From NCBI RefSeq assembly GCF_035653575.1, contig NZ_DASRBQ010000111.1, positions 65,684 to 129,683 on the forward strand: 64,000 nucleotides of DNA. Direction: 5' to 3'. This DNA comes from Actinocrinis sp035653575. Lineage in GTDB: Bacteria; Actinomycetota; Actinomycetes; Streptomycetales; Catenulisporaceae. Every line of letters starts with the position of its first letter. The stretch's first letter is position 1. The position numbers and the translations under genes were made by a program. A model generated the notes under the pieces. It had not been told where the DNA came from. It made no database searches and worked only from the letters and a program-made list of their open reading frames with translations. Positions 50,807-59,828 of the stretch are shown here, in pieces.

Positions 50807-52189
50807 TCACTTGCTGGTGACGGTGAAGCCCTGCTGCGCTCCGTATTGCGCGGAGCTGTCCTGCCAGGCCTTGAGCGCCGCGTTCAGGTCAGACTTCTTC
50901 GCGTACGCCTGCCCGACCGAGTCCGGGAAGATGCTGTTCGCGTAGACCTGGAACGGCAGGTAGCTCCAGCCGGGCAGTACCGAGTTCGCGGCCGCGGAGA
51001 GCACCTGGTTGATCTGCTGGCCGCCGAAGTAGGCGGGCGCCGCGTTCTGGAACGAGGCGGAGCTCAGGATGGAGTTCTGCGACGGGAAGCCGCCCTCGTT
51101 GGCGAAGATGGTGGAGCCGTCGCCGTCGTTCATGAACTGCAGGAAGCCTGCGGCCACCAGCGGGTTCTTGCTCTGCTTGAGCACCGCGTCGCTGGAGCCG
51201 CCGTTCTCCGCGGTCGCCGCCGCCCCGCCGGCCGTCCAGGTCGGCATCGGCGCGACCCGCCAGTCCCCGGAGCCGGTAGGCACGCCGGACTCCAGGTTGC
51301 CGGGCATCCAGGCGCCGGTGATCAGGGAGGCGATGGTGCCGTTGCCGAGGCCGGTGTACCACTGGTTCGACCAGGAGGAGATCGGGGAGAGCAGGCCGCC
51401 CTGGATCAGCTGGTTCCAGGTGCCGGCGAACTTCTTCGAGCCGTCGTCCTGCAGGTTGATCGTGACGTTGGTGGTGCCGCTGACCGTGAACGGCTTGCCG
51501 CCGGCGTCCCAGATCATGCTGGTGACGAAGCCGGGGTCGCCGGTGTCGTTGGTGATGTACTCGCTCGGGTTCGCGGCGTGCAGCTTCTGCGCGTCGGCCA
51601 CGTAGTCGGCCCAGGTGGCCGGGACCTTCAGCTGGTACTTGTCGAAGATCTTCTTGTTGTAGAACAGCGCCATCGGGCCGGTGTCCTGCGGCAGGCCGAC
51701 CAGCTGGCCGTTGATGTCCACCGAGTCCCACACGGCCGCGGAGTAGTCGCCCTTGAGACTGCCGAGGCCGTAGTCCTGCAGGTTGGCCAGCGCGCCGGAG
51801 AGGGCGAACTGCGGCAGCGCGTAGTACTCGATCTGCGCGACGTCGGGGGCGCCGGAGCCGGCCTTCACCGCGTTCTGCAGCTTGGTGTACTCGGTGGTGG
51901 CGGTGCCCGCGTTGACCAGGTCGACCGTGACGTTCGGGTACTTCTTCTCGAAGGCCGCGACGATGTCCTTGACCTGCGGCGCCCAGGCCCAGACCGTGAT
52001 CGAGGACTTCTTCTGCAGCGCGGCCGCGATGGCCGCCTGGCCGGAGGCGCCGGAACCGCCCGAGCCCGCGGCGGAGGAGCCGGAGCTGCTGCTCGAGCAC
52101 GCGGCCAGGCCCACGGCCGCGAGCGCGGTGACGGTCGCGGCGACGCCGGCGCGCCGCAACAGGGCTCGGGGTTGAACGTTGGCTGTCAT
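50807..52189 (-). CDS. ABC sugar transporter substrate-binding lipoprotein (module 2)
   Basis: A 460-residue family-1 solute-binding protein. Signal MTANVQPRALLRRAGVAATV leads to lipobox LAAC near residue 31, followed by a Ser-rich linker. The mature part opens ITVWAWAPQVKDIVAAFEKKYP, a CUT1-type start. It follows the two permeases with a 121-base gap, an unusual order, and precedes GH35. The ligand is probably a beta-galactoside oligosaccharide, by context only. Confidence 0.92.
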   Translation of the reverse strand: MTANVQPRALLRRAGVAATVTALAAVGLAACSSSSSGSSAAGSGGSGASGQAAIAAALQKKSSITVWAWAPQVKDIVAAFEKKYPNVTVDLVNAGTATTEYTKLQNAVKAGSGAPDVAQIEYYALPQFALSGALANLQDYGLGSLKGDYSAAVWDSVDINGQLVGLPQDTGPMALFYNKKIFDKYQLKVPATWADYVADAQKLHAANPSEYITNDTGDPGFVTSMIWDAGGKPFTVSGTTNVTINLQDDGSKKFAGTWNQLIQGGLLSPISSWSNQWYTGLGNGTIASLITGAWMPGNLESGVPTGSGDWRVAPMPTWTAGGAAATAENGGSSDAVLKQSKNPLVAAGFLQFMNDGDGSTIFANEGGFPSQNSILSSASFQNAAPAYFGGQQINQVLSAAANSVLPGWSYLPFQVYANSIFPDSVGQAYAKKSDLNAALKAWQDSSAQYGAQQGFTVTSK

Positions 52190-52310
52190 GGTTCTTCTTT
52201 CTGGTGAGGGTGGTGCGGACTCGTGGTGGCCGGTTTCGGCATGGATCGAGCCGTCCGGTGGCGGTGGACCGCCGCCGGTGGATGGTGAATGCGGGTTCTG
52301 GGTTAGCTGG

Positions 52311-53252
52311 TCAGCCCTTGACGCTCCCGGTGCTCAGTCCGGACTGCCAGTAGCGCTGCATGAACAGGAACGCGATCACGATGGGCACGATGGTCAGCAG
52401 CGAGCCGGTGATGACCAGGTTGTAGATCGCCTGCCCGCCGACCGTGCGCGACTGCGCGCTCCATTCGAAGAGGCCGACCGTGAGCGGGTACCAGTCGGGT
52501 TTGCTCAGCATGATCAGCGGCAGGAAGTAGTTGTTCCAGGTCGCCACGACCGAGAACAGCAGCACCGTCACCATCGCCGGGCGCATCAGGTACAGCGCGA
52601 TGCTGAAGAAGATGCGGTACTCGCGCATCCCGTCGACGCGGGCCGCCTCAAGCAGTTCAGTCGGCACCGCCTCCTGGGCGTAGACCCAGATCAGGTAGAG
52701 GCCGAACGGATTCACCAGCGACGGGATGATGATCGCCCACGGCGTGTCGGTCAGGCCGAGCTTGCTGAACATCAGGAACGAGGGCACCGCGAGCGCCGTG
52801 CCCGGAATCGCGACCGCGCCGAGGATGACCGCGAGCGCCGCGCGCTTGCCGGGGAAGTCGAACTTGGCCAGCGCGTACCCGCCGAGCGTGGCCAGCATCG
52901 TCGCCCCGCCCGCGCCGGCGGCGACATACAGCAGCGTGTTGCCGAACCACTTCAGGAACACGCCGTGGTCGTAGCTGAAGGTCTGGCCGATGTTGTCGAA
53001 GAGGGCGAACTTACCGCCGAACCAGAGCCCTGAGGTGGTGAACAGCGAGCCCTGCGTCTTCGAGGCGTTGACCAGCAACCAGAACAGCGGCAGCAGCGCG
53101 TAGATCAGCGTCAGCGTCATCACCGCGGTGAGCATCGGCGATTTGCGCTTGCGCAGGGAGCTGCCGCTGCGTGCCGAGGTGCGCCGGGCCAGTCGCACGG
53201 ACCTGGATGCCGGGGTGGTCGCCGTCGCCGTCATCCGCTGTGTGACAGCCAT
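52311..53252 (-). CDS. ABC sugar transporter permease, MalG-like (module 2)
   Basis: A 313-residue CUT1 permease from ATG 53252 (MAVTQRMTATATTPASRS), two bases after the preceding permease stop. Six helices (MLTAVMTLTLIYALLPLFWLLV first); EAA loop LLEAARVDGMREYRIFFSIALYL. The first 40 residues are basic and disordered. Confidence 0.92.
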   Translation of the reverse strand: MAVTQRMTATATTPASRSVRLARRTSARSGSSLRKRKSPMLTAVMTLTLIYALLPLFWLLVNASKTQGSLFTTSGLWFGGKFALFDNIGQTFSYDHGVFLKWFGNTLLYVAAGAGGATMLATLGGYALAKFDFPGKRAALAVILGAVAIPGTALAVPSFLMFSKLGLTDTPWAIIIPSLVNPFGLYLIWVYAQEAVPTELLEAARVDGMREYRIFFSIALYLMRPAMVTVLLFSVVATWNNYFLPLIMLSKPDWYPLTVGLFEWSAQSRTVGGQAIYNLVITGSLLTIVPIVIAFLFMQRYWQSGLSTGSVKG

Positions 53253-53254
53253 CG

Positions 53255-54190
53255 TCACGCCTCCCTCTTGCGCGTGCCGGCGCGCTGCACCAGATAGGCG
53301 ATGACCATGGTCGCCACGCCCATGATGATCGCGATGGTGGCCGAGTAGTTGTATTCCTGTCCTGCGAAGGAGAGGTTGTAGGCGTACATGTTGGGGGTGA
53401 AGTAGCTGCTGATCGTGTCCGGGGACAGCGGCTTGAGGATGTTCGGCTCGTTGAACAGCTGGAAGCTGCCGATGATCGAGAAGATGGTGGCGATCAGGAT
53501 CGCGCCGCGCACCGAGGGCAGCTTGATGTGCCAGATCACCCGGAACGGCCCGACCCGGTCGAGTTCGGCCGCCTCGTAGAGCTCCGCGGGGATCACCCGC
53601 AGCGCCGAGTAGAAGATCAGCATGTTGTAGCCGACGTACTCCCAGGTGACGATGTTGCCGATGGCCGGCAGCACCAGGCCGCTCGAGAAGGGGTCGGGCA
53701 GGGTGGTGTGCAGCCACCGGTCCAGGTTGCCGATCAGGCCGAACTGGGTGCCGTACATGAAGCCCCACATCAGCGAGGCGACCACGGCAGGCACCGCGTA
53801 CGGCAGGAAGATCGACAGCCGGAACAGCGGCGCCCAGTGCAGCCGCGCGCTGTCCAGCGCCATCGCGATGGCCAGGGCCAGGATCAGCATGACCGGCACC
53901 TGCACCACCAGGAACAGCGCGACCCGCTCGAAGGCCGACCAGAACTGCGCGTCGCTCAGCGCCTGCTTGTAGTTGGCCAGGCCGGCGAAGCGGTTGCCGC
54001 CGATCAGCTTGTCCTGGAAGAAGCTCAGGTACAGCGCGTAGAGCACGGGCGCGACGAGCGCGAGCAGGAAGACCGCCAGGAACGGGCTCAGGAAGCCCCA
54101 GCCGGTCCAGTTCCTGCGGCGTCGCCGCCGCGGGCGCGGCAGGTCGCGCCCGGGAGTCGCGGACGCTGCGGTCACGGAGGTTGCGGTCAT
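53255..54190 (-). CDS. ABC sugar transporter permease, MalF-like (module 2)
   Basis: A 311-residue CUT1 permease from ATG 54190 (MTATSVTAASATPGRDLPRP); an ATG ten codons earlier is also possible. Six helices starting GWGFLSPFLAVFLLALVAPV; EAA loop LYEAAELDRVGPFRVIWHIKLPS. First gene of the module-2 operon, downstream of three LacI-type operators shared with the divergent lacI. Confidence 0.92.
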   Translation of the reverse strand: MTATSVTAASATPGRDLPRPRRRRRRNWTGWGFLSPFLAVFLLALVAPVLYALYLSFFQDKLIGGNRFAGLANYKQALSDAQFWSAFERVALFLVVQVPVMLILALAIAMALDSARLHWAPLFRLSIFLPYAVPAVVASLMWGFMYGTQFGLIGNLDRWLHTTLPDPFSSGLVLPAIGNIVTWEYVGYNMLIFYSALRVIPAELYEAAELDRVGPFRVIWHIKLPSVRGAILIATIFSIIGSFQLFNEPNILKPLSPDTISSYFTPNMYAYNLSFAGQEYNYSATIAIIMGVATMVIAYLVQRAGTRKREA

Positions 54191-54319
54191 GTCACTGCTT
54201 TCGGGATCACTGCTGTTCACGTCACGGCTCTTTCACGCGCCGCCGCGGGCGGCGGCACTGCGCCGCTGGCCGGGGCCGGTCCGGACGATCCGCGGATCCG
54301 GCCTCTGGACAGCTGCCGC

Positions 54320-54404
54320 ATGTTGACGTAAACATGGCGGACATGAGCGCTAAATGTTTACGTAAACATCGGTGTCGCGGACGCTACCATGTTTACGTAA
54401 CCAT
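54320..54404. promoter_or_regulatory. Three LacI-family operators between permease and lacI
   Basis: ATGTTGACGTAAACAT (54320-54335), ATGTTTACGTAAACAT (54354-54369, perfect palindrome) and ATGTTTACGTAACCAT (54389-54404). The central CG and TTTACGTAAA symmetry are typical for LacI-family sites. Starts are 34 and 35 bases apart, about 3.3 helical turns. Confidence 0.85.
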
Positions 54405-54463
54405 GCCTACCGTCGGGTGCATCACGGGACGGCAACGGCAGCTCGACGAACCACTGGGGAGCC

Positions 54464-55516
54464 ATGGCCACGACCGAGGGAGCGCCCGTCGCCCGGAAGG
54501 CCGCGCGGCCGTCCATGGGGGATGTGGCCCGGCACGCCGGGGTCTCCTCGCAGACGGTCTCGCGGGTGTCGAACGGCCACTCGAACGTGGACGCGGCGAC
54601 CAGGGCGCGCGTGATCGAGTCGATGCGCGCGCTCGGATACCGGCCGAACTCGGCGGCCCGCGCGCTGCGTTCCGGGCGCTTCCGGACCATCGGCGTGATC
54701 ATGTTCACGCTGCGAACCTTCGGCAACATGCGCACCTTGGACGCGATCGCCTCGGAGGCGGCGCACGCGAATTACTCGGTGATGCTGATCCCGGTCGTGG
54801 ACGCCACCCTGGAGCAGGTCTCCGGCGCCTACAGCAGGCTGAGCGAGCAGGGCGTCGACGGTGTGATCATCGTCTTCGAGGCCCACCTGCTCGACAACGC
54901 GGAATTCACGCTGCCGCCCGGACTGCCCGTCGTCGTGATCGACTCGAACGCCGGCGCCGAGTACACCGTCGTCGACACCGATCAGGCGGAGGGCGCGCGC
55001 CAGGCCACCGAGCATCTGCTCGGACTCGGCCATCGGCAGGTGTGGCATATCGCAGGGCCCGAAACCTCGTTCTCGGCCGTGCACCGCACCGAATCGTGGC
55101 GGCGCACGCTGAAGAACGCCGGAATCGAGCCGCCGCCGGTGCTGTACGGCGACTGGTCGACCGAATCAGGGCACCGGCACGGCCTGACCCTGGGCCGGCG
55201 CGACGACGTCACGGCGATCTTCGCGGCCAACGACCAGATGGCGCTCGGCGCGATGCGGGCGCTGCATGAACTGGGCCGCGACGTTCCCGGCGACATCAGC
55301 GTGGTCGGCTTCGACGACCTGGAGGAGGCGCACTCCTTCTGGCCGCCGCTGACCACCATCCGGCAGGACTTCGGCGAGGTCGGCCGCCAGGCGATCCAGC
55401 AGCTGCTGCGCAAGGTGGACGATTACGGGTTCGACGACGAGGACAACCGCAGAGTCACCGTGCACACGCAGCTGATCGTGCGCGAGAGCACCGCGAGTCC
55501 GCGCGTTCGAGCCTGA
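54464..55516 (+). CDS. LacI-family transcriptional repressor (beta-galactoside module)
   Basis: A 350-residue repressor: helix-turn-helix SMGDVARHAGVSSQTVSRVSNGHSNV with hinge RPNSAARALRSGR, and a ligand domain ending VGFDDLEEAHSFWPPLTTIRQD. ATG 54464 follows GGGGAG. Divergent from the permease operon with three operators in between, so it very likely controls permease-permease-SBP-GH35 and itself. The GH5 gene downstream (85-base gap) may be co-transcribed. Confidence 0.94.
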   Translation: MATTEGAPVARKAARPSMGDVARHAGVSSQTVSRVSNGHSNVDAATRARVIESMRALGYRPNSAARALRSGRFRTIGVIMFTLRTFGNMRTLDAIASEAAHANYSVMLIPVVDATLEQVSGAYSRLSEQGVDGVIIVFEAHLLDNAEFTLPPGLPVVVIDSNAGAEYTVVDTDQAEGARQATEHLLGLGHRQVWHIAGPETSFSAVHRTESWRRTLKNAGIEPPPVLYGDWSTESGHRHGLTLGRRDDVTAIFAANDQMALGAMRALHELGRDVPGDISVVGFDDLEEAHSFWPPLTTIRQDFGEVGRQAIQQLLRKVDDYGFDDEDNRRVTVHTQLIVRESTASPRVRA

Positions 55517-55601
55517 GGCCCGAGCACGCAGCTCGGCACCACGATCGCCGCGCCTACCCTTCACCCACATTCGCAGCACCCTCACTCACAGGGAGCAGCA
55601 C

Positions 55602-56600
55602 GTGTTCGGATTCATCGCACGGCGCAAGCTCGTCTCAGGCCTCTGCGCCGCGACCGCGCTGGCCGGCTCGGCCCTCTTCGTCGTCCAGGCGCAGCCGGCC
55701 TTGGCGGCTACCAATCAGTTCAAGGGCGTGAACTGGGCCGACACCCGCGACAACTACAACTCCGGCTGGGTCATCCCGGACGGGCTGGCTGCCTCGGACA
55801 ACTACTCGCAGGTGTATTCGATCGCGGACAGCTACATCAAGGCGTTCCAGGCGAATCTGGGGGCGAACACCGTGCGCCTGCCGATCAACCCGCCGAGCGT
55901 CAGCCAGTCCTGGTGGGGCGCCTACCGCGGCGCGATCGACGCGGCCCTCGCGGACGGCATGAAGGTCATCATCAGCGCCTGGACGCAGAGCACGAGCACC
56001 GGCACGATCACCGACATGACCGCGTGGACCAACATGTGGAGCACCGTGGTCGGCCAGTACGGCGGCAACGCCAACGTCTACTTCGAGCCGCTGAACGAGC
56101 CGTACGGCTACTCGCTGAGCCAGTGGGTCTCGATCTGCTCCTCGTGGCTCGCGCAGTTCTCCAGCGTGCCGCGCGGCCGGGTCATCATCAGCGGCACCGG
56201 CTACAACGACCACGTGACCGGCGTGGGCGCCTCCTCCGCGCTGACCGGCACGCTGCTCTCGCTGCACTACTACGGCACCTGGAACAACTACACCCAGGAG
56301 TCGCAGTGGGAGTCCGACCTCAACAGCCGAATCGGCAGTTACACCAGCCGCACGATCATCGACGAGTTCGGCGCGCCGATGACCACCGGGGTCAACTATC
56401 TGGCGAACCACAACGGCGCCGTCGAGCAGTCCTACTTCGCCGCGGTCACCGACCTGTCCCGCGCCGACGGCATGGGCAACGTGTACTGGGCCGGGCTGAA
56501 GACCGGCGACAGCTACTCGATGGAGTATCACAACGGCAGCGGCCTATCGAACAACAACGCCTCGGGCGTGACCCAGGTGCGTTGGGGCTGGGGTTATTAG
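55602..56600 (+). CDS. Secreted GH5 glycoside hydrolase
   Basis: A 332-residue exported enzyme from GTG 55602 behind GGGAG, with a signal peptide ending QPALAAT. The barrel opens FKGVNWADTRDNYNSGWVIP, an opening I associate with bacterial GH5 endo-beta-1,6-galactanases or related GH5 members. Acid/base is in FEPLNEPYG (near residue 166) and nucleophile in RTIIDEFGAP (near 251). No carbohydrate-binding module. The neighbourhood of GH35, GH36 and galactoside-type transporters favours a galactan substrate, but mannanase or glucanase activity cannot be excluded. Confidence 0.88.
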   Translation: MFGFIARRKLVSGLCAATALAGSALFVVQAQPALAATNQFKGVNWADTRDNYNSGWVIPDGLAASDNYSQVYSIADSYIKAFQANLGANTVRLPINPPSVSQSWWGAYRGAIDAALADGMKVIISAWTQSTSTGTITDMTAWTNMWSTVVGQYGGNANVYFEPLNEPYGYSLSQWVSICSSWLAQFSSVPRGRVIISGTGYNDHVTGVGASSALTGTLLSLHYYGTWNNYTQESQWESDLNSRIGSYTSRTIIDEFGAPMTTGVNYLANHNGAVEQSYFAAVTDLSRADGMGNVYWAGLKTGDSYSMEYHNGSGLSNNNASGVTQVRWGWGY

Positions 56601-56627
56601 TCCAGCTATGCCGGGTAACCGGCGGTA

Positions 56628-58052
56628 ATGCCTGGTAGACAACAGACAGCAACGGCTCCGAGCGCGTCATCGCAAGCTGCGGCGCGTGGGACGCGCTCGG
56701 AGCGGACCGTGCTGGTCACCATGTGCGTCGGCTACTTCCTGGTGCTGCTGGACGTGACGATCGTGAACGTCGCGCTCCCGCAGATCGGTTCCGGCCTGCA
56801 CACGCAAGTCAGCGGGCTGCAATGGGTGGTGGACGCGTACGCGCTGGCGCTCGCCTCCCTCATGCTGGCTGGCGGCACCCTCGGTGACCTGCGTGGACAC
56901 AAACGGATCGTGCTGATCGGCCTGGTGGTCTTCGGGTTGGGCTCGCTCGGCTGCGCACTGGCACCCAATGCCGCCGCGCTGGTCGCCGGCCGCGCGGTGC
57001 AGGGCGTGGGTGCGGCGTTGTTGCTGCCCGGCACGCTGGCCATCGTCAGCCGGACCTTCCCGGAGCGGCGCGCACAGGCGCGGGCGATCGGGGTGTGGGC
57101 GGGAGTGGGCAGCCTGGCGCTGCCGGCCGGGCCGCTGCTCGGCGGCGCGCTGATCGCGGCGTTCGGCTGGCGCGCGGTATTCATGATCAACGTGCCGATC
57201 GTGCTGCTCGCGGTCGCTGCCTGCGTGATCGTCGTGAAGGAGTCGGCGCAGCCGGGAACGCGGCGGCTGGACGCGGCGGGCGCGGCGCTCGGCGGCTTGT
57301 TCCTCTTCGCGCTCACGTTCGCGTTCATCGAGGGTGGACGCTCCGCCGCGCGGCCCGAGGTCATCGTCGCGGCCGTATGCGCGGTCGCGCTGCTGGTCGC
57401 CTTCGTGCTGGTCGAGCGGAGGCGCGGGCAGCAGGCGATGCTTCCGCTCGGGCTGTTCCGGCATCCGGGGTTCAGCGCAGCGAACGGCGCCGCGGGGGCG
57501 ATGAACCTCGGCACGCTCGGCACGCTGTTCGTGCTGACGCTGTTCCTTCAGTCGGTGCAGCACCGTTCCGCGCTCGACGCCGGGCTCAGCCTGGTGCCTC
57601 TGTTCGCGCCGCTGGCCCTGCTCGCTCCGCTCGCCGGGCGGCTGACCAGCCGGATCGGCCCGCGGGTGCCGGTCGTCGGCGGCCTGGCAATCGCGGCGGG
57701 CGGGCTGGCGCTGCTGCTCGCCGCCGGCGCGCGATCCGGATACCTGGCGCTGCTGCCCGCGTTTCTGTTGTGGGGCATCGGGATCGGCGTGCTGACCCCG
57801 GCGGTCGTGGCCGCGGCGATCGCGTCGGTGCCCGAGCGGCGGGAAGGCTTGGCCTCGGCGGTGAACAACACGGCACGGCAGGCGGCGGGCGCCATCGGTA
57901 TCGCGGTGGCGGGCGCGATCGCCGGAGAGCCCGGCAACTCCGCCTTCACCGGGGGTTTTCACACGGTCGCGCTCTTCGCGGCCTGCCTCTATCTGGTCAC
58001 CGCCGCCGTATCACTCTTCCTGATCCCGGGAAAGCCGCGGAGCGCGGGCTAG
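56628..58052 (+). CDS. MFS transporter of the DHA2 (drug:H+) type
   Basis: A 474-residue protein with 14 predicted helices. Family motifs are LDVTIVNVALPQIGSGLHTQVSGLQWVVDAYAL, GGTLGDLRGHKRI (motif A) and LPGTLAIVSRTFPERRAQARAIGVWAGVGS (motif C region). Likely an exporter of drugs or metabolites. The start at ATG 56628 is close behind the GH5 stop (27 bases) with a poor ribosome site, so read-through is possible although the functions differ. Confidence 0.9.
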   Translation: MPGRQQTATAPSASSQAAARGTRSERTVLVTMCVGYFLVLLDVTIVNVALPQIGSGLHTQVSGLQWVVDAYALALASLMLAGGTLGDLRGHKRIVLIGLVVFGLGSLGCALAPNAAALVAGRAVQGVGAALLLPGTLAIVSRTFPERRAQARAIGVWAGVGSLALPAGPLLGGALIAAFGWRAVFMINVPIVLLAVAACVIVVKESAQPGTRRLDAAGAALGGLFLFALTFAFIEGGRSAARPEVIVAAVCAVALLVAFVLVERRRGQQAMLPLGLFRHPGFSAANGAAGAMNLGTLGTLFVLTLFLQSVQHRSALDAGLSLVPLFAPLALLAPLAGRLTSRIGPRVPVVGGLAIAAGGLALLLAAGARSGYLALLPAFLLWGIGIGVLTPAVVAAAIASVPERREGLASAVNNTARQAAGAIGIAVAGAIAGEPGNSAFTGGFHTVALFAACLYLVTAAVSLFLIPGKPRSAG

Positions 58053-58061
58053 CCTTTCGGT

Positions 58062-58508
58062 ATGACGAACCTCTCTCCGGAAGAAGTCGAATTCCTGCGG
58101 ACGCAGCACTCGGCCGCGATGATCACCGTGGACGCCGCCGGAGTCGCCAAGACGGCGCGGGTCGGCATCGGGCTGGTCAACGGGCGCATCTGGAGCAGCG
58201 GGACCGCCGAACGGGTACGCACCCGGCGGCTGCGCCGTGACCCGCGCAGCACCCTGTTCGTCTTCGACGGCACGTTCCGCTGGCTCAGCATCGAGGCGAC
58301 CGTGACGATCCTCGACGGGCCGCAGGCGCCTGAGCAGAACCTGCGCCTCTTCCGTGAGATGCAGGGCCGGGCCAGCGGACCGATCAGCTACTTCGGCGGC
58401 GAACTCGACGAGGAGGCGTTCCTCGCCCGGATGGTCGCGGAGAACCGGCTCATCTACGAGTTCGAAGTCGCCAGGAGCTACGGCGTCGTCACGGCGCCGT
58501 CGTTCTGA
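58062..58508 (+). CDS. Split-barrel flavin/F420-binding protein (PNPOx-like, FDOR family)
   Basis: A 148-residue protein beginning MTNLSPEEVEFLRTQHSAAM and containing MITVDAAGVAKTARVGIGLVNGRIWSSGTAERVRTRRLRRDPRSTL-type sequence (the pattern R-x-x-x-L-R-R-D-P-R-S). This is characteristic of actinobacterial F420-dependent PNPOx-like proteins. It could reduce a substrate with F420H2, consistent with cofC at 2655. FMN binding is the alternative. Nine bases after the MFS stop, so probably co-transcribed. Confidence 0.82.
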   Translation: MTNLSPEEVEFLRTQHSAAMITVDAAGVAKTARVGIGLVNGRIWSSGTAERVRTRRLRRDPRSTLFVFDGTFRWLSIEATVTILDGPQAPEQNLRLFREMQGRASGPISYFGGELDEEAFLARMVAENRLIYEFEVARSYGVVTAPSF

Positions 58509-58541
58509 GCGCGCCGTCCAGGATGCTCCCCGGTCCCGCTT

Positions 58542-59828
58542 TCAGCAGCCGGACTGGCGTTCTAGGAGCCGGTCGACGACGTGTTCGGCGATGGCCAGGC
58601 TGGAGGTCGCGGCCGGGGACGGAGCGTTGCGCACCGCGGTCACCGGGCCGAGGAAGCTGATGCGGAAGTCGTCCACCAGTCCGCCATCGCGGTCCACCGC
58701 CTGTGCGCGCACGCCTGCCGGGGCGCGCACGAGGTCCGCGGGCGTCAGGTCGGGCACGTAAGCGCGTGCGGTCTCGGTGAAGGCGCGCTTCGACAGCGAG
58801 CCATACATCTCGAGCGCGCCCATTCGCCAGTGCTTGGCGAACAGCCGCAGCGCTCCCGGCCAGGTCAGCGTGGCGATCAGGTCGCGCGGATTCACGTCGC
58901 GGCGCCGGTAGGCCTCGCGGGCCAGGGCGAGCACCGCGTTCGGGCCCACGTCGACGCTTCCATCGATCCGCGGCGTCATGTGCACCCCGAGGAACGGGTA
59001 GGCGGGATCGGGCACCGGGTAGACCAGACCGCGCACCAGGTCGGCGCGCTGCGGCACCAGCCGGAAATACTCGCCCCGGAAGGGTACGATCGCAGGTCCC
59101 TTATCATCACCGGCGCGCCGGGCGAGGGTGTCCGAATGCAGTCCGGCGCACAGCACGAGATGGTCGAATACGTGGCGCTCGTCCGCGCCGCGCCCCGCCG
59201 CGCCGCTGTGTTTGTCGCGACTGCGCTTGTCACCGCAGTACACCGCGACACCGCTGCCCTCGGGCCTGATGTCCGTGACCGACTGGCCGAGCAGCAGCTT
59301 TCCGCCGTCGGCGGCCAGGTCGTCGGCCAGTGCGCGAGCGATCGCCCGGTAGTCCACGATCGCGGTCGTCGGGGAATGCAGCGCCGCCACCCCGCGCACG
59401 TGCGGCTCGATCTCGCGCAGCGCTTGCGGTTCCAGCCAGGCGATCCCCGGCACGCCGTTCGCTCGCGCGCGGGCCTCGAGATCGCGCAGTCGCTCGACCT
59501 CCTGGGCGTCCCGGGCGACCACGACCTTGCCGATCTCCCGGTACTCCAGGTCCTTCTGCGCGCAGAATTCGCGCAGCAACTCGACCCCGCGCCGGCACAG
59601 CACCGCCTTGAGCGAGCCCGGCTTGTAGTAGAGCCCCGAGTGCACCACGCCGGAGTTGCGGCCGGTCTGGTGGGTGGCGACCTCGGTCTCCTTCTCGAAG
59701 ACGGTCACCTCGTCCCCGCACACCTCGGCCAGCCTGCGCGCCACCGCCAGGCCCACGATCCCGGCCCCCACCACACCGACCCGCCGCCGACCGCCGTTCG
59801 GTCGCGGCGCGCCATTCCCTGGAATCAA
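58542..59828 (-). CDS. lhgO: L-2-hydroxyglutarate oxidase (FAD-dependent, LhgO-like)
   Basis: A 428-residue flavoprotein that oxidises L-2-hydroxyglutarate to 2-oxoglutarate and passes electrons to the membrane. Start TTG 59828 (LIPGNGAPRPNGGRRRVGVV) overlaps the ribokinase TGA as TTGA and has AGGAG upstream; there is no in-frame ATG near the FAD motif. It has GVVGAGIVGLAVARRLAE (FAD), GRNSGVVHSGLYYKPGSLKA, and the C-terminal GPNAVLALAREAYRR and FLGPVTAVRNAPSPAATSSL. The family also includes a C-terminal membrane-association segment. Pairing with ribokinase is metabolically unexpected. Confidence 0.88.
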   Translation of the reverse strand: MIPGNGAPRPNGGRRRVGVVGAGIVGLAVARRLAEVCGDEVTVFEKETEVATHQTGRNSGVVHSGLYYKPGSLKAVLCRRGVELLREFCAQKDLEYREIGKVVVARDAQEVERLRDLEARARANGVPGIAWLEPQALREIEPHVRGVAALHSPTTAIVDYRAIARALADDLAADGGKLLLGQSVTDIRPEGSGVAVYCGDKRSRDKHSGAAGRGADERHVFDHLVLCAGLHSDTLARRAGDDKGPAIVPFRGEYFRLVPQRADLVRGLVYPVPDPAYPFLGVHMTPRIDGSVDVGPNAVLALAREAYRRRDVNPRDLIATLTWPGALRLFAKHWRMGALEMYGSLSKRAFTETARAYVPDLTPADLVRAPAGVRAQAVDRDGGLVDDFRISFLGPVTAVRNAPSPAATSSLAIAEHVVDRLLERQSGC

